A stretch of 64,000 nucleotides of DNA from positions 1,308,382 to 1,372,381 of the forward strand of contig NZ_CM001775.1 in assembly GCF_000332235.1 (NCBI RefSeq), given 5' to 3'. The translations under genes and the position numbers were made by a program. Numbering within the stretch: position 1 is the first letter of the stretch; every line of letters begins with the position of its first letter. Below the pieces are notes generated by a model that worked only from the letters and a program-made list of their open reading frames with translations, made no database searches and was not told the DNA's origin. Shown here one piece after another: positions 23,896 to 33,497 of this stretch. The stretch comes from Geminocystis herdmanii PCC 6308 (GTDB lineage: Bacteria > Cyanobacteriota > Cyanobacteriia > Cyanobacteriales > Cyanobacteriaceae).

Positions 23896-24666
23896 ATGAA
23901 AAAAAATCTCACATTTTTCTTGTTAGTAATATTAAGTTTATCTTTTTCTCTTACTAAATTTAATCCTGTTTCCGCTCAATCAAATAATATTCCGAGAGAA
24001 CTTTTAGACATTGTTACTAAAATTGATTTAGGAGCAAATAATCAGGATTTAACCTTAATTGAAGCCAATATTTCCCCCCAATTTACTAATCAAGATGGAC
24101 TAGATTATAATAGTTATATTTCTTCTCTCAAAAAAACATGGGAAAAATATGATGATTTAAAATATACCACCTCGATCGAATCGTGGAAAAGAGAAGGAGA
24201 TCAATTAATCGCAACCACCATCACTAATATACAAGGCACTTATGATATTAGTGGTAAAAAATTAATCCTTAATTCCCAAATTAAATCCGAACAATATTTC
24301 ATCAATAATCAATTAATTAAACAGAAAATTTTAACCGAAAAAACAGAGGTAACTTCAGGAGAAAATCCCCCCAACGTAACGATTAATTTACCAGAAAAAG
24401 TACGACCCGGACAAGAATTTGACTTTGATGTAATATTACAAGAACCTATAGGTTCTGATTTAATTTTAGGTGCGGCTTTAGAAGATAAAATTAACCCCGA
24501 ATTGTACCTGAATCCCTCCACTTTTGAGCTAGATTCTTTATCCGCAGGGGGAATTTTTAAACGAGTAAAAATGCCAGTAACTTCTGAAGATCATTGGTAT
24601 TCCGTAATCTTGATTCGCTCAGATGGTTTAAAGATGATTACTCAAAGAGTTCACAACGACGGCTAA
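23896..24666 (+). CDS. Exported protein of unknown function
   Basis: 256 aa. Signal peptide MKKNLTFFLLVILSLSFSL ending near PVSAQ. The first half (to about 130) has the length and pattern of an NTF2-like fold (LTLIEANISPQFTNQDGLDY), the second half looks like a beta-rich domain (PEKVRPGQEFDFDVILQEP). I do not recognise a named family. Upstream (23811-23838) is a partial copy of the gatcac-aagtgg repeat. Confidence 0.7.
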   Translation: MKKNLTFFLLVILSLSFSLTKFNPVSAQSNNIPRELLDIVTKIDLGANNQDLTLIEANISPQFTNQDGLDYNSYISSLKKTWEKYDDLKYTTSIESWKREGDQLIATTITNIQGTYDISGKKLILNSQIKSEQYFINNQLIKQKILTEKTEVTSGENPPNVTINLPEKVRPGQEFDFDVILQEPIGSDLILGAALEDKINPELYLNPSTFELDSLSAGGIFKRVKMPVTSEDHWYSVILIRSDGLKMITQRVHNDG

Positions 24667-24754
24667 AAATTTAATGAGGAATAAGGAATAAGGAATGATT
24701 AATTGGTAATTTATAACGTGCAATAAAAAATCTATTTTATCATAAATACTTTAG

Positions 24755-25015
24755 CTATTTTACGCTCGATCGAGCTACATTAATTAACAATCTTAGAGCA
24801 TCATTAACAGACTTATTATCAGGAAAAATTTGAGCAATATCTGCGTCTAACAGAACTAAATTTTGTTCAGTTTTTTTACTAAATTTCTGGGCATTTTGCC
24901 AACATTCTGCATCAGTTTCAGGAGCTTCAGATAAATCAATATCTTCATCTTTGATATTTTTAATTCTTGTTAATTCTTCTTGACTAGGAATATAATTTGT
25001 TGTATTATTATTCAT
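24755..25015 (-). CDS. BrnA-like antitoxin
   Basis: 86 aa. KDEDIDLSEAPETDAECWQNAQ followed by LDADIAQIFPDNKSVNDALRLLINVA matches the BrnA layout: an acidic IDLSE-P segment followed by a ribbon-helix-helix-like C terminus. Starts inside the end of the BrnT-like remnant (8-bp overlap), the normal BrnT-BrnA order. Confidence 0.65.
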   Translation of the reverse strand: MNNNTTNYIPSQEELTRIKNIKDEDIDLSEAPETDAECWQNAQKFSKKTEQNLVLLDADIAQIFPDNKSVNDALRLLINVARSSVK

Positions 25016-25238
25016 AATAGTAGTCCTCCCAAATTTTTCTTTCTTGTTTAGTTGCTTTTCTGGCGGAAATTAATCTAATAGTATCATTTTCTAATATAGT
25101 ATAAGTGACAAATAAGACAATACCATAAACTTCGCCCAATACTTGCCATCTATCTTCACCATAAATATTAACTAATTTGATGTCTTTATAATATCAGAAA
25201 ATTTCTTCTTCTCGATCGAAATGAAATAAAATTTTCAT
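25008..25238 (-). pseudogene. brnT: BrnT-like toxin interrupted by a stop codon
   Basis: Minus-strand frame from ATG 25238 to TAA 25008, 76 codons plus stop. After MKILFHFDREEEIF there is an in-frame TGA at 25194-25196 (codon 15). The rest keeps BrnT character: VNIYGEDRWQVLGEVYGIVL, then IRLISARKATKQERKIWEDY. BrnT proteins are about 90 aa, so a stretch (the KHGV-F-EA part) has also been lost. The antitoxin gene remains open. Confidence 0.7.
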
Positions 25239-25247
25239 ATTTAATAG

Positions 25248-25385
25248 TTAATATCTAATGTGAATTGAGCGAAGATTACCTTTAGGATTAATGACAACTC
25301 TAACTTTAATTATTTGTTCTTTTATGTTTATATTTTCTTCAAAAATTTGTCTTTCCCCAGAGATATTAATTAAATTTTCAGGATT
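25248..25385 (-). pseudogene. Coding scrap of unknown family
   Basis: 45 residues without a start codon: NPENLINISGERQIFEENIN, then KVRVVINPKGNLRSIHIRY and stop, 9 bp upstream of the BrnT remnant. The VRVVIN-KGN-RS ending resembles the C-terminal strand pair of small cyanobacterial proteins but I cannot name it. It is preceded by a stop, so it cannot be a complete gene. Confidence 0.35.
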
Positions 25386-25679
25386 TTAAGCTATTTTATT
25401 ACCTAATTGAATTATAGCGTTTATCTAAATAGTGAGGAGTGAGGTACACCTATTTCTTAATATTAATCGGTTTGAGTTTTTCTCTGTACCTCATAAATAT
25501 GAGAATTGCTATATTTTAATTGCCACCCAAAAAATAATTATTGAGAATCTTAAAAAATACTTAACAATTCTTTATAATGGAAAGAATAACGATCGAAGGT
25601 TATAGACAAAGTAAAGCTAGTGTATATGAATGTTACTAAGTCTTGATAACCAATAGGTAGTAATATAACGAATCTAAGT
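25386..25679. other. Intergenic region upstream of glutamate synthase
   Basis: AT-rich. Must hold the glutamate synthase promoter. A GTA-N9-TAC sequence at 25622-25636 is one base too wide for an NtcA site. No other signal seen. Confidence 0.4.
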
Positions 25680-28600
25680 ATGCAAGGTCAAGATATAATG
25701 ATAAATTCTATTAATAGTGAGTTACAACCATTTCAAGGGCAACCTTGGTTAGTGGAAGAAAGAGACGCTTGTGGTGTCGGTTTTATCGCCTATCAAGATA
25801 ATCGTCAATCCCATAAATTGGTGAAACAAGCACTGAAAGCCTTACACTGTATGGAACACAGAGGCGGATGTGGGGCAGACAGAGAAACGGGTGACGGTTC
25901 GGGTATTATGACTGGTATCCCTGTAGAAATCTTTAAAACATGGTTTGCAGACAATAATATTGAGATGCCCCCAGCCCAAGAATGGGGGGTTGGTATGGTA
26001 TTTTTACCCCAAGATGAAAAGGAAGCCCAAGAAGGGCGCAAGTATGTAGAAGAAATGGTGGCGGTAGAGAGTCTTAAAACTCTTGGTTGGCGTACTGTAC
26101 CTGTAAATTCTGATGTATTAGGGCAACAAGCCAAAGAAAATCAACCCCGCATCGAACAAATTATTGTTACCTCTGGAGATACTCACTACAAAGGAGATGA
26201 ACTCGATCGAAGATTATATGTAGCACGTTCGAGAGTAGGCAAAAAATTAAGCGATGACTTCTATATTTGTTCTTTCTCCTGTCGTACGATCGTCTATAAA
26301 GGATTAGTACAAGGAGACGTATTAGAAAAATTCTACCTAGATTTACAAAACCCCGCCTATGAGAGCCGTTTTGCGGTGTATCATCGTCGTTTTAGTACTA
26401 ACACCGTACCAAAATGGCCTTTCGCTCAACCCATGCGGGTTTTAGGACATAATGGGGAAATTAACACCCTCATCGGCAATATTAACTGGATGACGGTAAG
26501 GGAAGCAAATTTAGAATTACCCGGTTGGAGTCAAGAAGAATTTGACGGAGTTACTCCCATCGTCAACATGAATAATAGTGACTCCTACAACCTAGACAGT
26601 TCTTTGGAACTATTAGTGCGTACAGGACGCAGTATTCCCGAAGCCCTGATGATTCTCGTACCTGAAGCCTATAAAAATCAACCAGAGTTAGAAAAATATC
26701 CCGAAATTATCGACTTTTATAACTACTATAGCGGATTAAAAGAACCTTGGGATGGTCCTGCTTTACTCGCTTTTAGTGAAGGTAAAACTGTGGGCGCTTG
26801 TCTCGATCGAAATGGTTTACGTCCAGCGCGGTATGCTATCACCAAAGATGGCTATGTGGTAGTAGGATCAGAAACTGGGGTGGTTGACTTAGACGAATCA
26901 GAAATCATCGAAAAAGGCAAATTAGGTCCCGGTCAGATGATTGTGGTGGACTTAGAACATAATAAAATCCTCAAAAACTGGGAAATTAAACAAGAAATCG
27001 CCTCCCAAAAACCCTACGGGCAATGGTTACAAGAATATCGCTTACATATTCCCCTCACCCCCAGCCCCTCTCCCACAGGAGAGGGGAGAAATGTAAAACA
27101 GGCTTCTAGCCTGTCAGACACTAACTTAGTGCAACAACAGACAGCCTTCGGTTATACCCTCGAAGATGTGGAGATGGTTATTACTGCCATGGCAAAAGAC
27201 GGTAAAGAGCCTACATTCTGTATGGGGGATGATATTCCTTTAGCTGTGTTATCGGATAAACCTCGTTTATTGTATGATTACTTTAAGCAACGTTTTGCCC
27301 AAGTTACCAACCCTCCTATTGATCCTTTACGGGAAAGTCTGGTAATGTCGTTACAGATGCACTTAGGTGAAAGAGGTAATTTACTGCACATTGAGCCGAA
27401 AAACGCTCATACCCTCTTAATCGATTCTCCCGTGTTGTCTGAAGCTGACTTAGATTTTATCAAAAAATCTGACTTTGCCACCATTGAATTGTCCACCCTC
27501 TTTTCGATCGAATCTGGACCTGATGGCTTAAAATTAGCCTTAGAAAGATTATGTAATGAAGCCACCCAAGCAGTCAAAGAAGGGCATCAAATCATTATTT
27601 TAAGCGATCGCACCCCCCCTAACTTCCCTTCACAAGGAGATCGATCCCCCCTAGCCCCCCTTACAAAAGGGGGGAACAATACAGAAGAAGTCCCCCTTAC
27701 CAAGGGGGGAAATGAGGGAAAAGTCCCCCTTACTAAGGGGGATTTAGGGGGATCAATCAACGCTGAAACTGCTTATATTCCTCCCTTATTGGCTATGGGT
27801 GCAGTGCATCAACACCTAATTAAAGAAGGATTGAGACTCAAAACCTCCTTAATTGCTGATACTGCTCAATGTTGGAGTACTCATCATTACGCTTGTCTCA
27901 TTGGTTTTGGTGCTTCCGCCGTTTGCCCCTACCTTACCTTACAAACCGTATCTGCTTGGTGGCATGACGAAAAAACTCAAAAATTGATGGAAAATGAGAA
28001 AATCGATCGAATTTCTGAGATACAAGCCTTAAATAACTATCGTAAATCCGTCGAAGCTGGATTACTCAAAATCTTGTCGAAAATGGGTATTTCTCTGTTG
28101 GCTTCCTATCACGGGGCGCAGATTTTTGAATGTATCGGCTTGGGTGTAGATGTCATGGAAATGGCATTCAAAGGCACAACTAGCCGTGTCGGTGGTTTAA
28201 ACCTTCAAGAAGTAGCTAACGAAATCATCAGTTTTCATCAAAAAGCCTTCCCTGAATTACAAGGCAAAAAATTAGAAAATTATGGCTATGTCAACTATAA
28301 AAAGGGTGGAGAATATCACATGAACTCCCCTGAAATGGCAAAAGCCTTACATAAAGCCGTATCCGCTTATGGTACTGAGGAAGGTTATGATCATTATGAA
28401 TGGTATCGCAACTATTTACAAGATCGTCCTCTTACCGCATTAAGGGATTTACTGGAATTTAAGAGCGATCGATCGGCTATCTCGATCGATGATGTGGAGT
28501 CCGTAGAGAGCATTGTTAAACGCTTTTGTACAGGGGGGATGTCTTTAGGAGCATTAAGCCAAGAAGCCCACGAAACCCTCGCTATTGCCATGAATCGTAT

Positions 28601-30461
28601 CGGCGGAAAATCCAACTCTGGGGAAGGAGGAGAAGACCCGAACCGTTATAATATCATTGATGAAGTAGATGAACACGGCAAACATCCTTTATTCCCTCAC
28701 CTCAAAGGATTAGAAAAAGGCGATCGAGCTACCTCTGCTATCAAACAGATTGCTTCTGGTCGTTTTGGTGTCACTCCTGAGTATTTAATGAGCGGTGAAC
28801 AACTGGAAATCAAGATGGCACAAGGGGCGAAACCCGGTGAAGGTGGACAGTTACCCGGTAAAAAAGTTAGTGAATATATCGCTATGCTACGCCGTTCAAA
28901 ACCCGGTGTTACCCTCATTTCTCCTCCTCCTCACCACGACATCTATTCTATTGAGGATTTAGCCCAATTAATCCACGACTTACACCAGATTAACCCTAGT
29001 GCTAAGGTATCCGTTAAATTAGTGTCGGAAGTGGGTATCGGTACGATCGCCGCAGGGGTAGCCAAAGCGAATGCTGATGTCATTCAAATTTCTGGTCATG
29101 ATGGTGGTACAGGTGCATCACCGTTAAGCTCCATTAAACACGCAGGTTGCCCTTGGGAATTGGGAGTTACGGAAGTACATCGCACTTTACTAGAAAATCA
29201 ACTGCGCGATCGAGTTTTACTCCGTGCTGACGGTGGTTTAAAAACGGGTTGGGATATTGTCATGGCGGCGTTAATGGGCGCTGAAGAATATGGCTTCGGT
29301 AGCATTGCCATGATTGCAGAAGGCTGTATTATGGCTCGTGTTTGCCACACCAATCAATGCCCTGTAGGGGTTGCCACTCAACAAGAGCGATTACGTCAAC
29401 GTTTCTCAGGTGTACCTGCGGATGTGGTTAATTTCTTCTACTTTGTAGCGGAGGAGGTTCGATCGATCCTTGCTAAACTAGGTTATCGTAGCTTAGATGA
29501 GATTATCGGGCGTGGTGACTTGTTAACCTACCGTGACGATGCAAAACTTGCCAAAACCAAAGCCCTTGTTTTAGACTGTTTAACCAACCTTCCTGACGTG
29601 ACAACTAACCGTGATTGGTTGAATCATGGAGAAGCTCACACTAACGGCAACGTTTTAGATAATGAAATCCTCGCTGATACTGCTATTACCGATGCTATCC
29701 ACCATCAGGATATTGTAACCAAAGAGATCAACATTATCAATACCGATCGATCGGTCGGGGCAAGAATTGCAGGAGTCATCGCTAAACAATACGGCGATTA
29801 TGGCTTTAATGGACAACTCAACCTCAACTTTAAAGGCATTGCAGGACAGAGTTTTGGGGCTTTCAACCTTCAAGGCATGAATCTTCATCTCGAAGGAGAA
29901 GCTAACGACTACGTTGGGAAAGGCATCAATGGAGGTTCGATCGTTATTGTACCTCCTACTGAGTCAACTTTTGAGGCTTCTGATAACGTCATTTTAGGCA
30001 ATACCTGCTTATACGGTGCTACTGGTGGTGAATTATACGCTAATGGACGAGCAGGAGAGCGTTTTGGGGTGCGTAACTCGAAAGCAACAGCAGTAATTGA
30101 GGGTGCAGGAGATCACTGTTGCGAATATATGACAGGAGGCTTAATTGTCGTATTAGGAAATGTTGGGCGTAACGTGGGTGCAGGTATGACAGGAGGCTTA
30201 GGCTACTTCTTAGATGAGGAGGGCAATTTTGAGGCAAAAGTTAACCCTGAAATCGTCAAAATTCAGCGTATTTGTACCCCCGAAGGTGAGGCACAATTAA
30301 AAGAATTAATCACCAATCATGTGGCAAAAACAGGTAGTAAAAAAGGTCAATTAATCTTAGATAATTGGGCTAATTATGTACCGAAATTCTGGCAAGTTGT
30401 TCCTCCTTCGGAAGCGGAAAACCCTGAAGTTAAAGCTCAAAAAGAGTTAACAACGGTGTAA
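25680..30461 (+). CDS. glsF: Ferredoxin-dependent glutamate synthase
   Basis: Makes two glutamates from glutamine and 2-oxoglutarate with reduced ferredoxin. 1593 aa in one chain: glutaminase domain with catalytic Cys31 ([10 protein letters not shown]; the first 30 residues are a cleaved propeptide), central domain, FMN-binding synthase domain ([27 protein letters not shown]), the 3Fe-4S cysteines at 1216, 1222 and 1227 ([12 protein letters not shown]) and the C-terminal GXGXG helix ([15 protein letters not shown]). Two low-complexity inserts, at about residues 458-480 and 654-692, are not part of the family and come from repeats. An ATG at 25698 is an alternative start. Confidence 0.96.
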   Translation: MQGQDIMINSINSELQPFQGQPWLVEERDACGVGFIAYQDNRQSHKLVKQALKALHCMEHRGGCGADRETGDGSGIMTGIPVEIFKTWFADNNIEMPPAQEWGVGMVFLPQDEKEAQEGRKYVEEMVAVESLKTLGWRTVPVNSDVLGQQAKENQPRIEQIIVTSGDTHYKGDELDRRLYVARSRVGKKLSDDFYICSFSCRTIVYKGLVQGDVLEKFYLDLQNPAYESRFAVYHRRFSTNTVPKWPFAQPMRVLGHNGEINTLIGNINWMTVREANLELPGWSQEEFDGVTPIVNMNNSDSYNLDSSLELLVRTGRSIPEALMILVPEAYKNQPELEKYPEIIDFYNYYSGLKEPWDGPALLAFSEGKTVGACLDRNGLRPARYAITKDGYVVVGSETGVVDLDESEIIEKGKLGPGQMIVVDLEHNKILKNWEIKQEIASQKPYGQWLQEYRLHIPLTPSPSPTGEGRNVKQASSLSDTNLVQQQTAFGYTLEDVEMVITAMAKDGKEPTFCMGDDIPLAVLSDKPRLLYDYFKQRFAQVTNPPIDPLRESLVMSLQMHLGERGNLLHIEPKNAHTLLIDSPVLSEADLDFIKKSDFATIELSTLFSIESGPDGLKLALERLCNEATQAVKEGHQIIILSDRTPPNFPSQGDRSPLAPLTKGGNNTEEVPLTKGGNEGKVPLTKGDLGGSINAETAYIPPLLAMGAVHQHLIKEGLRLKTSLIADTAQCWSTHHYACLIGFGASAVCPYLTLQTVSAWWHDEKTQKLMENEKIDRISEIQALNNYRKSVEAGLLKILSKMGISLLASYHGAQIFECIGLGVDVMEMAFKGTTSRVGGLNLQEVANEIISFHQKAFPELQGKKLENYGYVNYKKGGEYHMNSPEMAKALHKAVSAYGTEEGYDHYEWYRNYLQDRPLTALRDLLEFKSDRSAISIDDVESVESIVKRFCTGGMSLGALSQEAHETLAIAMNRIGGKSNSGEGGEDPNRYNIIDEVDEHGKHPLFPHLKGLEKGDRATSAIKQIASGRFGVTPEYLMSGEQLEIKMAQGAKPGEGGQLPGKKVSEYIAMLRRSKPGVTLISPPPHHDIYSIEDLAQLIHDLHQINPSAKVSVKLVSEVGIGTIAAGVAKANADVIQISGHDGGTGASPLSSIKHAGCPWELGVTEVHRTLLENQLRDRVLLRADGGLKTGWDIVMAALMGAEEYGFGSIAMIAEGCIMARVCHTNQCPVGVATQQERLRQRFSGVPADVVNFFYFVAEEVRSILAKLGYRSLDEIIGRGDLLTYRDDAKLAKTKALVLDCLTNLPDVTTNRDWLNHGEAHTNGNVLDNEILADTAITDAIHHQDIVTKEINIINTDRSVGARIAGVIAKQYGDYGFNGQLNLNFKGIAGQSFGAFNLQGMNLHLEGEANDYVGKGINGGSIVIVPPTESTFEASDNVILGNTCLYGATGGELYANGRAGERFGVRNSKATAVIEGAGDHCCEYMTGGLIVVLGNVGRNVGAGMTGGLGYFLDEEGNFEAKVNPEIVKIQRICTPEGEAQLKELITNHVAKTGSKKGQLILDNWANYVPKFWQVVPPSEAENPEVKAQKELTTV
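27051..27118. repeat. Dispersed repeat inside glutamate synthase, insert 1
   Basis: Nucleotides resemble a widespread cyanobacterial intergenic palindrome: ccccagcccctctcccacag followed by gagaggggag, then caggcttctagcctg. In frame it encodes [13 protein letters not shown] plus a short tail. It keeps the reading frame open between YRLHI and TNLVQQQ. Confidence 0.7.
27633..27757. repeat. Dispersed repeat inside glutamate synthase, insert 2
   Basis: Three hairpin units of the form cccccttac(a/c/t)aa(a/g)ggggg, spaced by about 25-30 bp, then gatttagggggat. Encodes [21 protein letters not shown] and [11 protein letters not shown]. Similar C-run/G-run hairpins are intergenic at 59129-59176. Confidence 0.75.
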
Positions 30462-30472
30462 TTTAATTTTGT

Positions 30473-30496
30473 GGTGGGCAATGCCCACCCTACGGA
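30473..30496. terminator. Hairpin after glutamate synthase
   Basis: GGTGGGCAATGCCCACC is a near-perfect palindrome just after the stop. Part of a common cyanobacterial repeat (tgggca-tgccca); may stop transcription or may be read through into the DUF4160 gene. Confidence 0.45.
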
Positions 30497-30499
30497 GAA

Positions 30500-30733
30500 A
30501 TGCCAACTGTTTTAAGATATAAAGGTTATCGTTTTTATTTTTATAGTCATGAACCAAATGAGCCTCCCCATATTCATGTAGACAAAGATAATTTATCGGC
30601 AAAATTTTGGTTATCTCCAATTTTTTTAGCTAGAAATATTGGTTTTTCTGGAAAAGAATTGAGAAAAATTCAGTCTATTGTAGAATCAAATCAAACAAAT
30701 TTTTTGGAGGCATGGAATGAGTATTTTAGCTGA
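30500..30733 (+). CDS. DUF4160 protein
   Basis: 77 aa. LRYKGYRFYFYSHEPNEPPHIHVDKDN is the hallmark of DUF4160, with the conserved E-PPHIHV. Overlaps the next gene by 17 bp. DUF4160 and DUF2442 genes are usually adjacent and are suspected to be TA-like, but their function is not established. Confidence 0.88.
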   Translation: MPTVLRYKGYRFYFYSHEPNEPPHIHVDKDNLSAKFWLSPIFLARNIGFSGKELRKIQSIVESNQTNFLEAWNEYFS

Positions 30734-30989
30734 TATAAGAGTCAAAAATGTAATCATTGAAGATGATAATTTAGCGGTAGAAATTATGGATGGGCGTACG
30801 ATAAAAGCTCCTTTAGCATGGTATCCTCGCTTATTTAATGCAAATCAAGAACAATTACAAAAATGGCAAATTTGTGGTGGTGGCTATGGTATTCATTGGG
30901 AAGAAATTGATGAAGATATAAGTGTAGAAGGATTATTACGAGGTGCAACTGCCCCTGATTATGAAGCAAATATTACTTTAAGGAGGTAA
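30717..30989 (+). CDS. DUF2442 protein
   Basis: 90 aa. LAVEIMDGRTIKAPLAWYPRL and GIHWEEIDEDISVEGLL are the two conserved blocks of DUF2442. Overlaps the DUF4160 gene, so the two are co-translated. A GGAGG lies within the DUF4160 end, 4-8 bp before the start. Confidence 0.88.
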   Translation: MSILADIRVKNVIIEDDNLAVEIMDGRTIKAPLAWYPRLFNANQEQLQKWQICGGGYGIHWEEIDEDISVEGLLRGATAPDYEANITLRR

Positions 30990-31057
30990 TTTAGTTTTAT
31001 TTTGTTTTCATATTTATATAAATATCCATTTAATAAAAATTCCATGAGGTAAAAATA

Positions 31058-31303
31058 ATGAATCAAATTAAAGAATATAATTTAGTGGTTTTAAATGAAG
31101 ATACTGAAGTAACTCATAAAGAAACTTTGAAGAAAATTTTATTACGTCGAGGGCAAGTAGGAACAGTTTTAATGGATTTTAATCAAGAGGCTTTTTTAAT
31201 TGATTTTGTCGATCGAAATGGTGTTACTTATGCCATGGAAACGGTAAGAAAAGAAAATTTAATTCCTTTAATTTATGAGTCGATCGAACTATTAGTATCC
31301 TAA
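31058..31303 (+). CDS. DUF4926-like protein
   Basis: 81 aa. YNLVVLNEDTEV, RGQVGTVLMDF, AFLIDFVDRNGVTYAMETV and ENLIPL fit DUF4926, a small SH3-like domain often found near DUF4160/DUF6883 genes in cyanobacteria. AUGAGG-type leader (atgaggtaaaaata) gives a good ribosome site. Function unknown. Confidence 0.72.
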   Translation: MNQIKEYNLVVLNEDTEVTHKETLKKILLRRGQVGTVLMDFNQEAFLIDFVDRNGVTYAMETVRKENLIPLIYESIELLVS

Positions 31304-31390
31304 TATTAAAGTATTTATTAATGTATAATTTGATGGTGGAATTCGCCAACTCTATTTGTTTTAACTTATACTAAAAAACTAATCAATAAT

Positions 31391-32569
31391 ATGTTGTATG
31401 ATATTCATATCAAAAATTTTCGTTGTTTTTCAGATACAAAAGTACAAGGTTTTCAAAGATTAAACTTAATTGGAGGAAAAAATAATTCTGGAAAAACTGC
31501 GTTATTAGAAGCAGTATATTGTTGCATATTACCTATTCCTCAAAGTTTTCTTTTTTTAAAACACTTAAGGAATGAATCTTATCTTGATTCTCCTAGCGAT
31601 AAATATTGGGATAATTTATTTTTTAATAGAAACAATAATCAATTAATTCAAATTACTTCTGGTTATTTAAAATTTATTGATCATCACGATTCTTTACCGA
31701 TAACGAATAGCGTAATAGTAAAAAATTTATCTACCTCAGAGTTTGATTTTAACAATACAAATATCAAATTTTTAAATGATAATTTCAAAGGAAAATTAAC
31801 AGGTAATTCAAGGTTAACTATTAAATCAGAGTCAGGAAATGATAACTGGCACACAGAAAAAGAATATACGATTATAAAACGTCATTCTTCCGATTTAGAA
31901 ATAATATCTAATCAACTAACATCTCAAGGTATTTTATATAAAGGCGGAACAAAATATCAACAAAAATATAGCCAATATATAGAGCAATTTTTGAAACAAA
32001 TACCTGTTTTTTCCCCGTCATCATTACCAAAAATTTCCAGTAGAGAATTAGCCCAATATTTTGATTTAGCAATACTTAATGAAAAATCAGAAGAAATACT
32101 AAAGATTTTGCAAAAACTTGATCCTTCTATTATAGAAATTAGAAGTTTAAATATAGGAGAAGCTGATATTTATTTAAGGAGGGAAGGGGAAACTTTTTTA
32201 CCAATTTCTCTATTTGGTGATTGTTTTAATCGAGTTTTAGATATTATTTTAAGATTAATTAATACTAAAAATAGTGTGTGTTTAATTGATGAAATAGAAA
32301 ATGGTATTCATTATCAAAATCAAAGAGAATTTTGGCGTAGTTTGTTTAAGTTAGCCGTGGAATTAGATATTCAAATTTTTGCCACAACTCACAGTTTAGA
32401 AATGATAAAAGCCTTTGCTGATATAGGTTTAGAATATCCAAATGAAGGGGCTTATTTTGAATTAGCAAGACATGAAAAAACGAATCAAATTGTGAGTATA
32501 AAAAGAGATTTAGATGTTTTGCAATATTCTTTAAAGCATGAAGGAGGAGTCGGGTTAAGAGGTGAGTAA
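31391..32569 (+). CDS. AAA15/21-type ATPase, putative defence component
   Basis: 392 aa. Starts with the SMC/OLD-like opening YDIHIKNFRCFSD, Walker A GGKNNSGKT at residues 28-36, a divergent middle, then Walker B CLIDEIENGIHY near residue 297 and the His switch FATTHSLEMIKAF. It overlaps the next gene by 8 bp. Such ATPases paired with a TOPRIM-like protein are found in anti-phage systems of the OLD, AbiL and PARIS (AriA-AriB) kinds. The assignment to defence is an inference from the pair and its location beside TA genes. Confidence 0.82.
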   Translation: MLYDIHIKNFRCFSDTKVQGFQRLNLIGGKNNSGKTALLEAVYCCILPIPQSFLFLKHLRNESYLDSPSDKYWDNLFFNRNNNQLIQITSGYLKFIDHHDSLPITNSVIVKNLSTSEFDFNNTNIKFLNDNFKGKLTGNSRLTIKSESGNDNWHTEKEYTIIKRHSSDLEIISNQLTSQGILYKGGTKYQQKYSQYIEQFLKQIPVFSPSSLPKISSRELAQYFDLAILNEKSEEILKILQKLDPSIIEIRSLNIGEADIYLRREGETFLPISLFGDCFNRVLDIILRLINTKNSVCLIDEIENGIHYQNQREFWRSLFKLAVELDIQIFATTHSLEMIKAFADIGLEYPNEGAYFELARHEKTNQIVSIKRDLDVLQYSLKHEGGVGLRGE

Positions 32570-33257
32570 TATTCTTATTGTTGAAAGCAAAAACGATCGA
32601 TTTTTTTTTGATGCTTTAATTAATTATCTCAATCTACCAATCGAAACGGAAATTATCGTTAATGAATACGAAACTTTAGATGGTTTATCAGAAAAAATAT
32701 TAATAGAAAAAATCAAAAGTTTACAAGCTCGTAATGTGAAAAAACCAATTGATAAGTTAGGTATTATTATCGATATTGATAATTACACGGTAGCGAAGAG
32801 AATAGAATTTATTAATAATTGTTTAAATCCAGTTTTTTTAGATATAAATACATTGAAAAATACCCATGAATTTATTGAAGCATCTACTCCTAGTAATAAG
32901 ATTAAAATAGCTTGTTATTTTACGAATATTGAAGGAAAAGGAGAATTAGAAACGGTATTAAAAGCGATCAAATCTCAAGATTCACCTCATGCAGATTGCC
33001 TTGAAGATTGGCAAAAATGCTTAGAAAATCAAGGTAGAAATATCAAACAAAAAGACTTTGATAAATTTTGGGTAAATATTTACATTCGTTATGATACTTG
33101 TTCTAATAAAGAAAGAAAACAAGCAGGTAAAAAATGCAGTATGAATAATTTTGAATACGTTATGACTAATAAAAAAGATATTTGGAATTTTGAAGATAAA
33201 AATTTACAGGAATTAAAAGATTTTTTATTGTTATTTAATGAAAAAATCAATGAGTAA
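32562..33257 (+). CDS. DUF3226 (TOPRIM-like) protein, putative defence effector
   Basis: 231 aa. ILIVESKNDRFFFDALINYL has the TOPRIM-like Glu8, and LGIIIDIDNY near residue 70 has the DxD metal motif; the segment CYFTNIEGKGELETVLKAI is typical of DUF3226. In related two-gene systems the TOPRIM protein is the nuclease and is held or triggered by the ATPase. The 8-bp overlap with the ATPase gene shows translational coupling. Confidence 0.8.
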   Translation: MSNILIVESKNDRFFFDALINYLNLPIETEIIVNEYETLDGLSEKILIEKIKSLQARNVKKPIDKLGIIIDIDNYTVAKRIEFINNCLNPVFLDINTLKNTHEFIEASTPSNKIKIACYFTNIEGKGELETVLKAIKSQDSPHADCLEDWQKCLENQGRNIKQKDFDKFWVNIYIRYDTCSNKERKQAGKKCSMNNFEYVMTNKKDIWNFEDKNLQELKDFLLLFNEKINE

Positions 33258-33260
33258 AAT

Positions 33261-33323
33261 AAAAGCTATTTTAATGGGTAAAGATGCCATGTCATAAAGG
33301 CATGGATTAACACGGCAAAAGAG
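33261..33323 (+). pseudogene. Fragment of a hicB gene
   Basis: GCTATTTTAATGGG-AAAGATGC followed by GCATGGATTAA-AC-GC matches the middle of the hicB-like frame at 33847-33906 but has a frame-breaking change in between (catgtcataaag). Probably the left part of an older copy of the same antitoxin gene. Confidence 0.6.
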
Positions 33324-33454
33324 AAATGATTTAAGAACATTTGATTTTGTTTAATTTCACCCCATAAACATTGTCGATATTCGATGCAAATGGTGACAAA
33401 ATAAGCCCCTTGTTGACTATAATCATAATGTTTTAAACGGTGTGACGACGATCG
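33323..33454 (-). pseudogene. N-terminal fragment of a REP-associated (Y1-type) transposase
   Basis: 44 residues on the minus strand in one frame: RSSSHRLKHYDYSQQGAY, then FVTICIEYRQCLWGEI. RAYT/Y1 transposases start RRS-RL-YDYSQ-GAYFVTIC...R-C-FG, so the match is close. No start codon is present upstream in frame and the catalytic Tyr and HUH parts are missing. It lies between the hicB fragment and hicA. Confidence 0.65.
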
Positions 33455-33497
33455 AAGAACATAATATAATATATAAATTATAAAGTTAAATGAGTTA

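Noticed and set aside
25622-25636. NtcA-like site upstream of glutamate synthase
   Set aside because: The half sites GTA and TAC are 9 bp apart; NtcA needs 8, and no suitably placed -10 box was evident.
28412-30237. Antisense frames inside glutamate synthase
   Set aside because: No ribosome sites or family features; the sense frame is strongly conserved.
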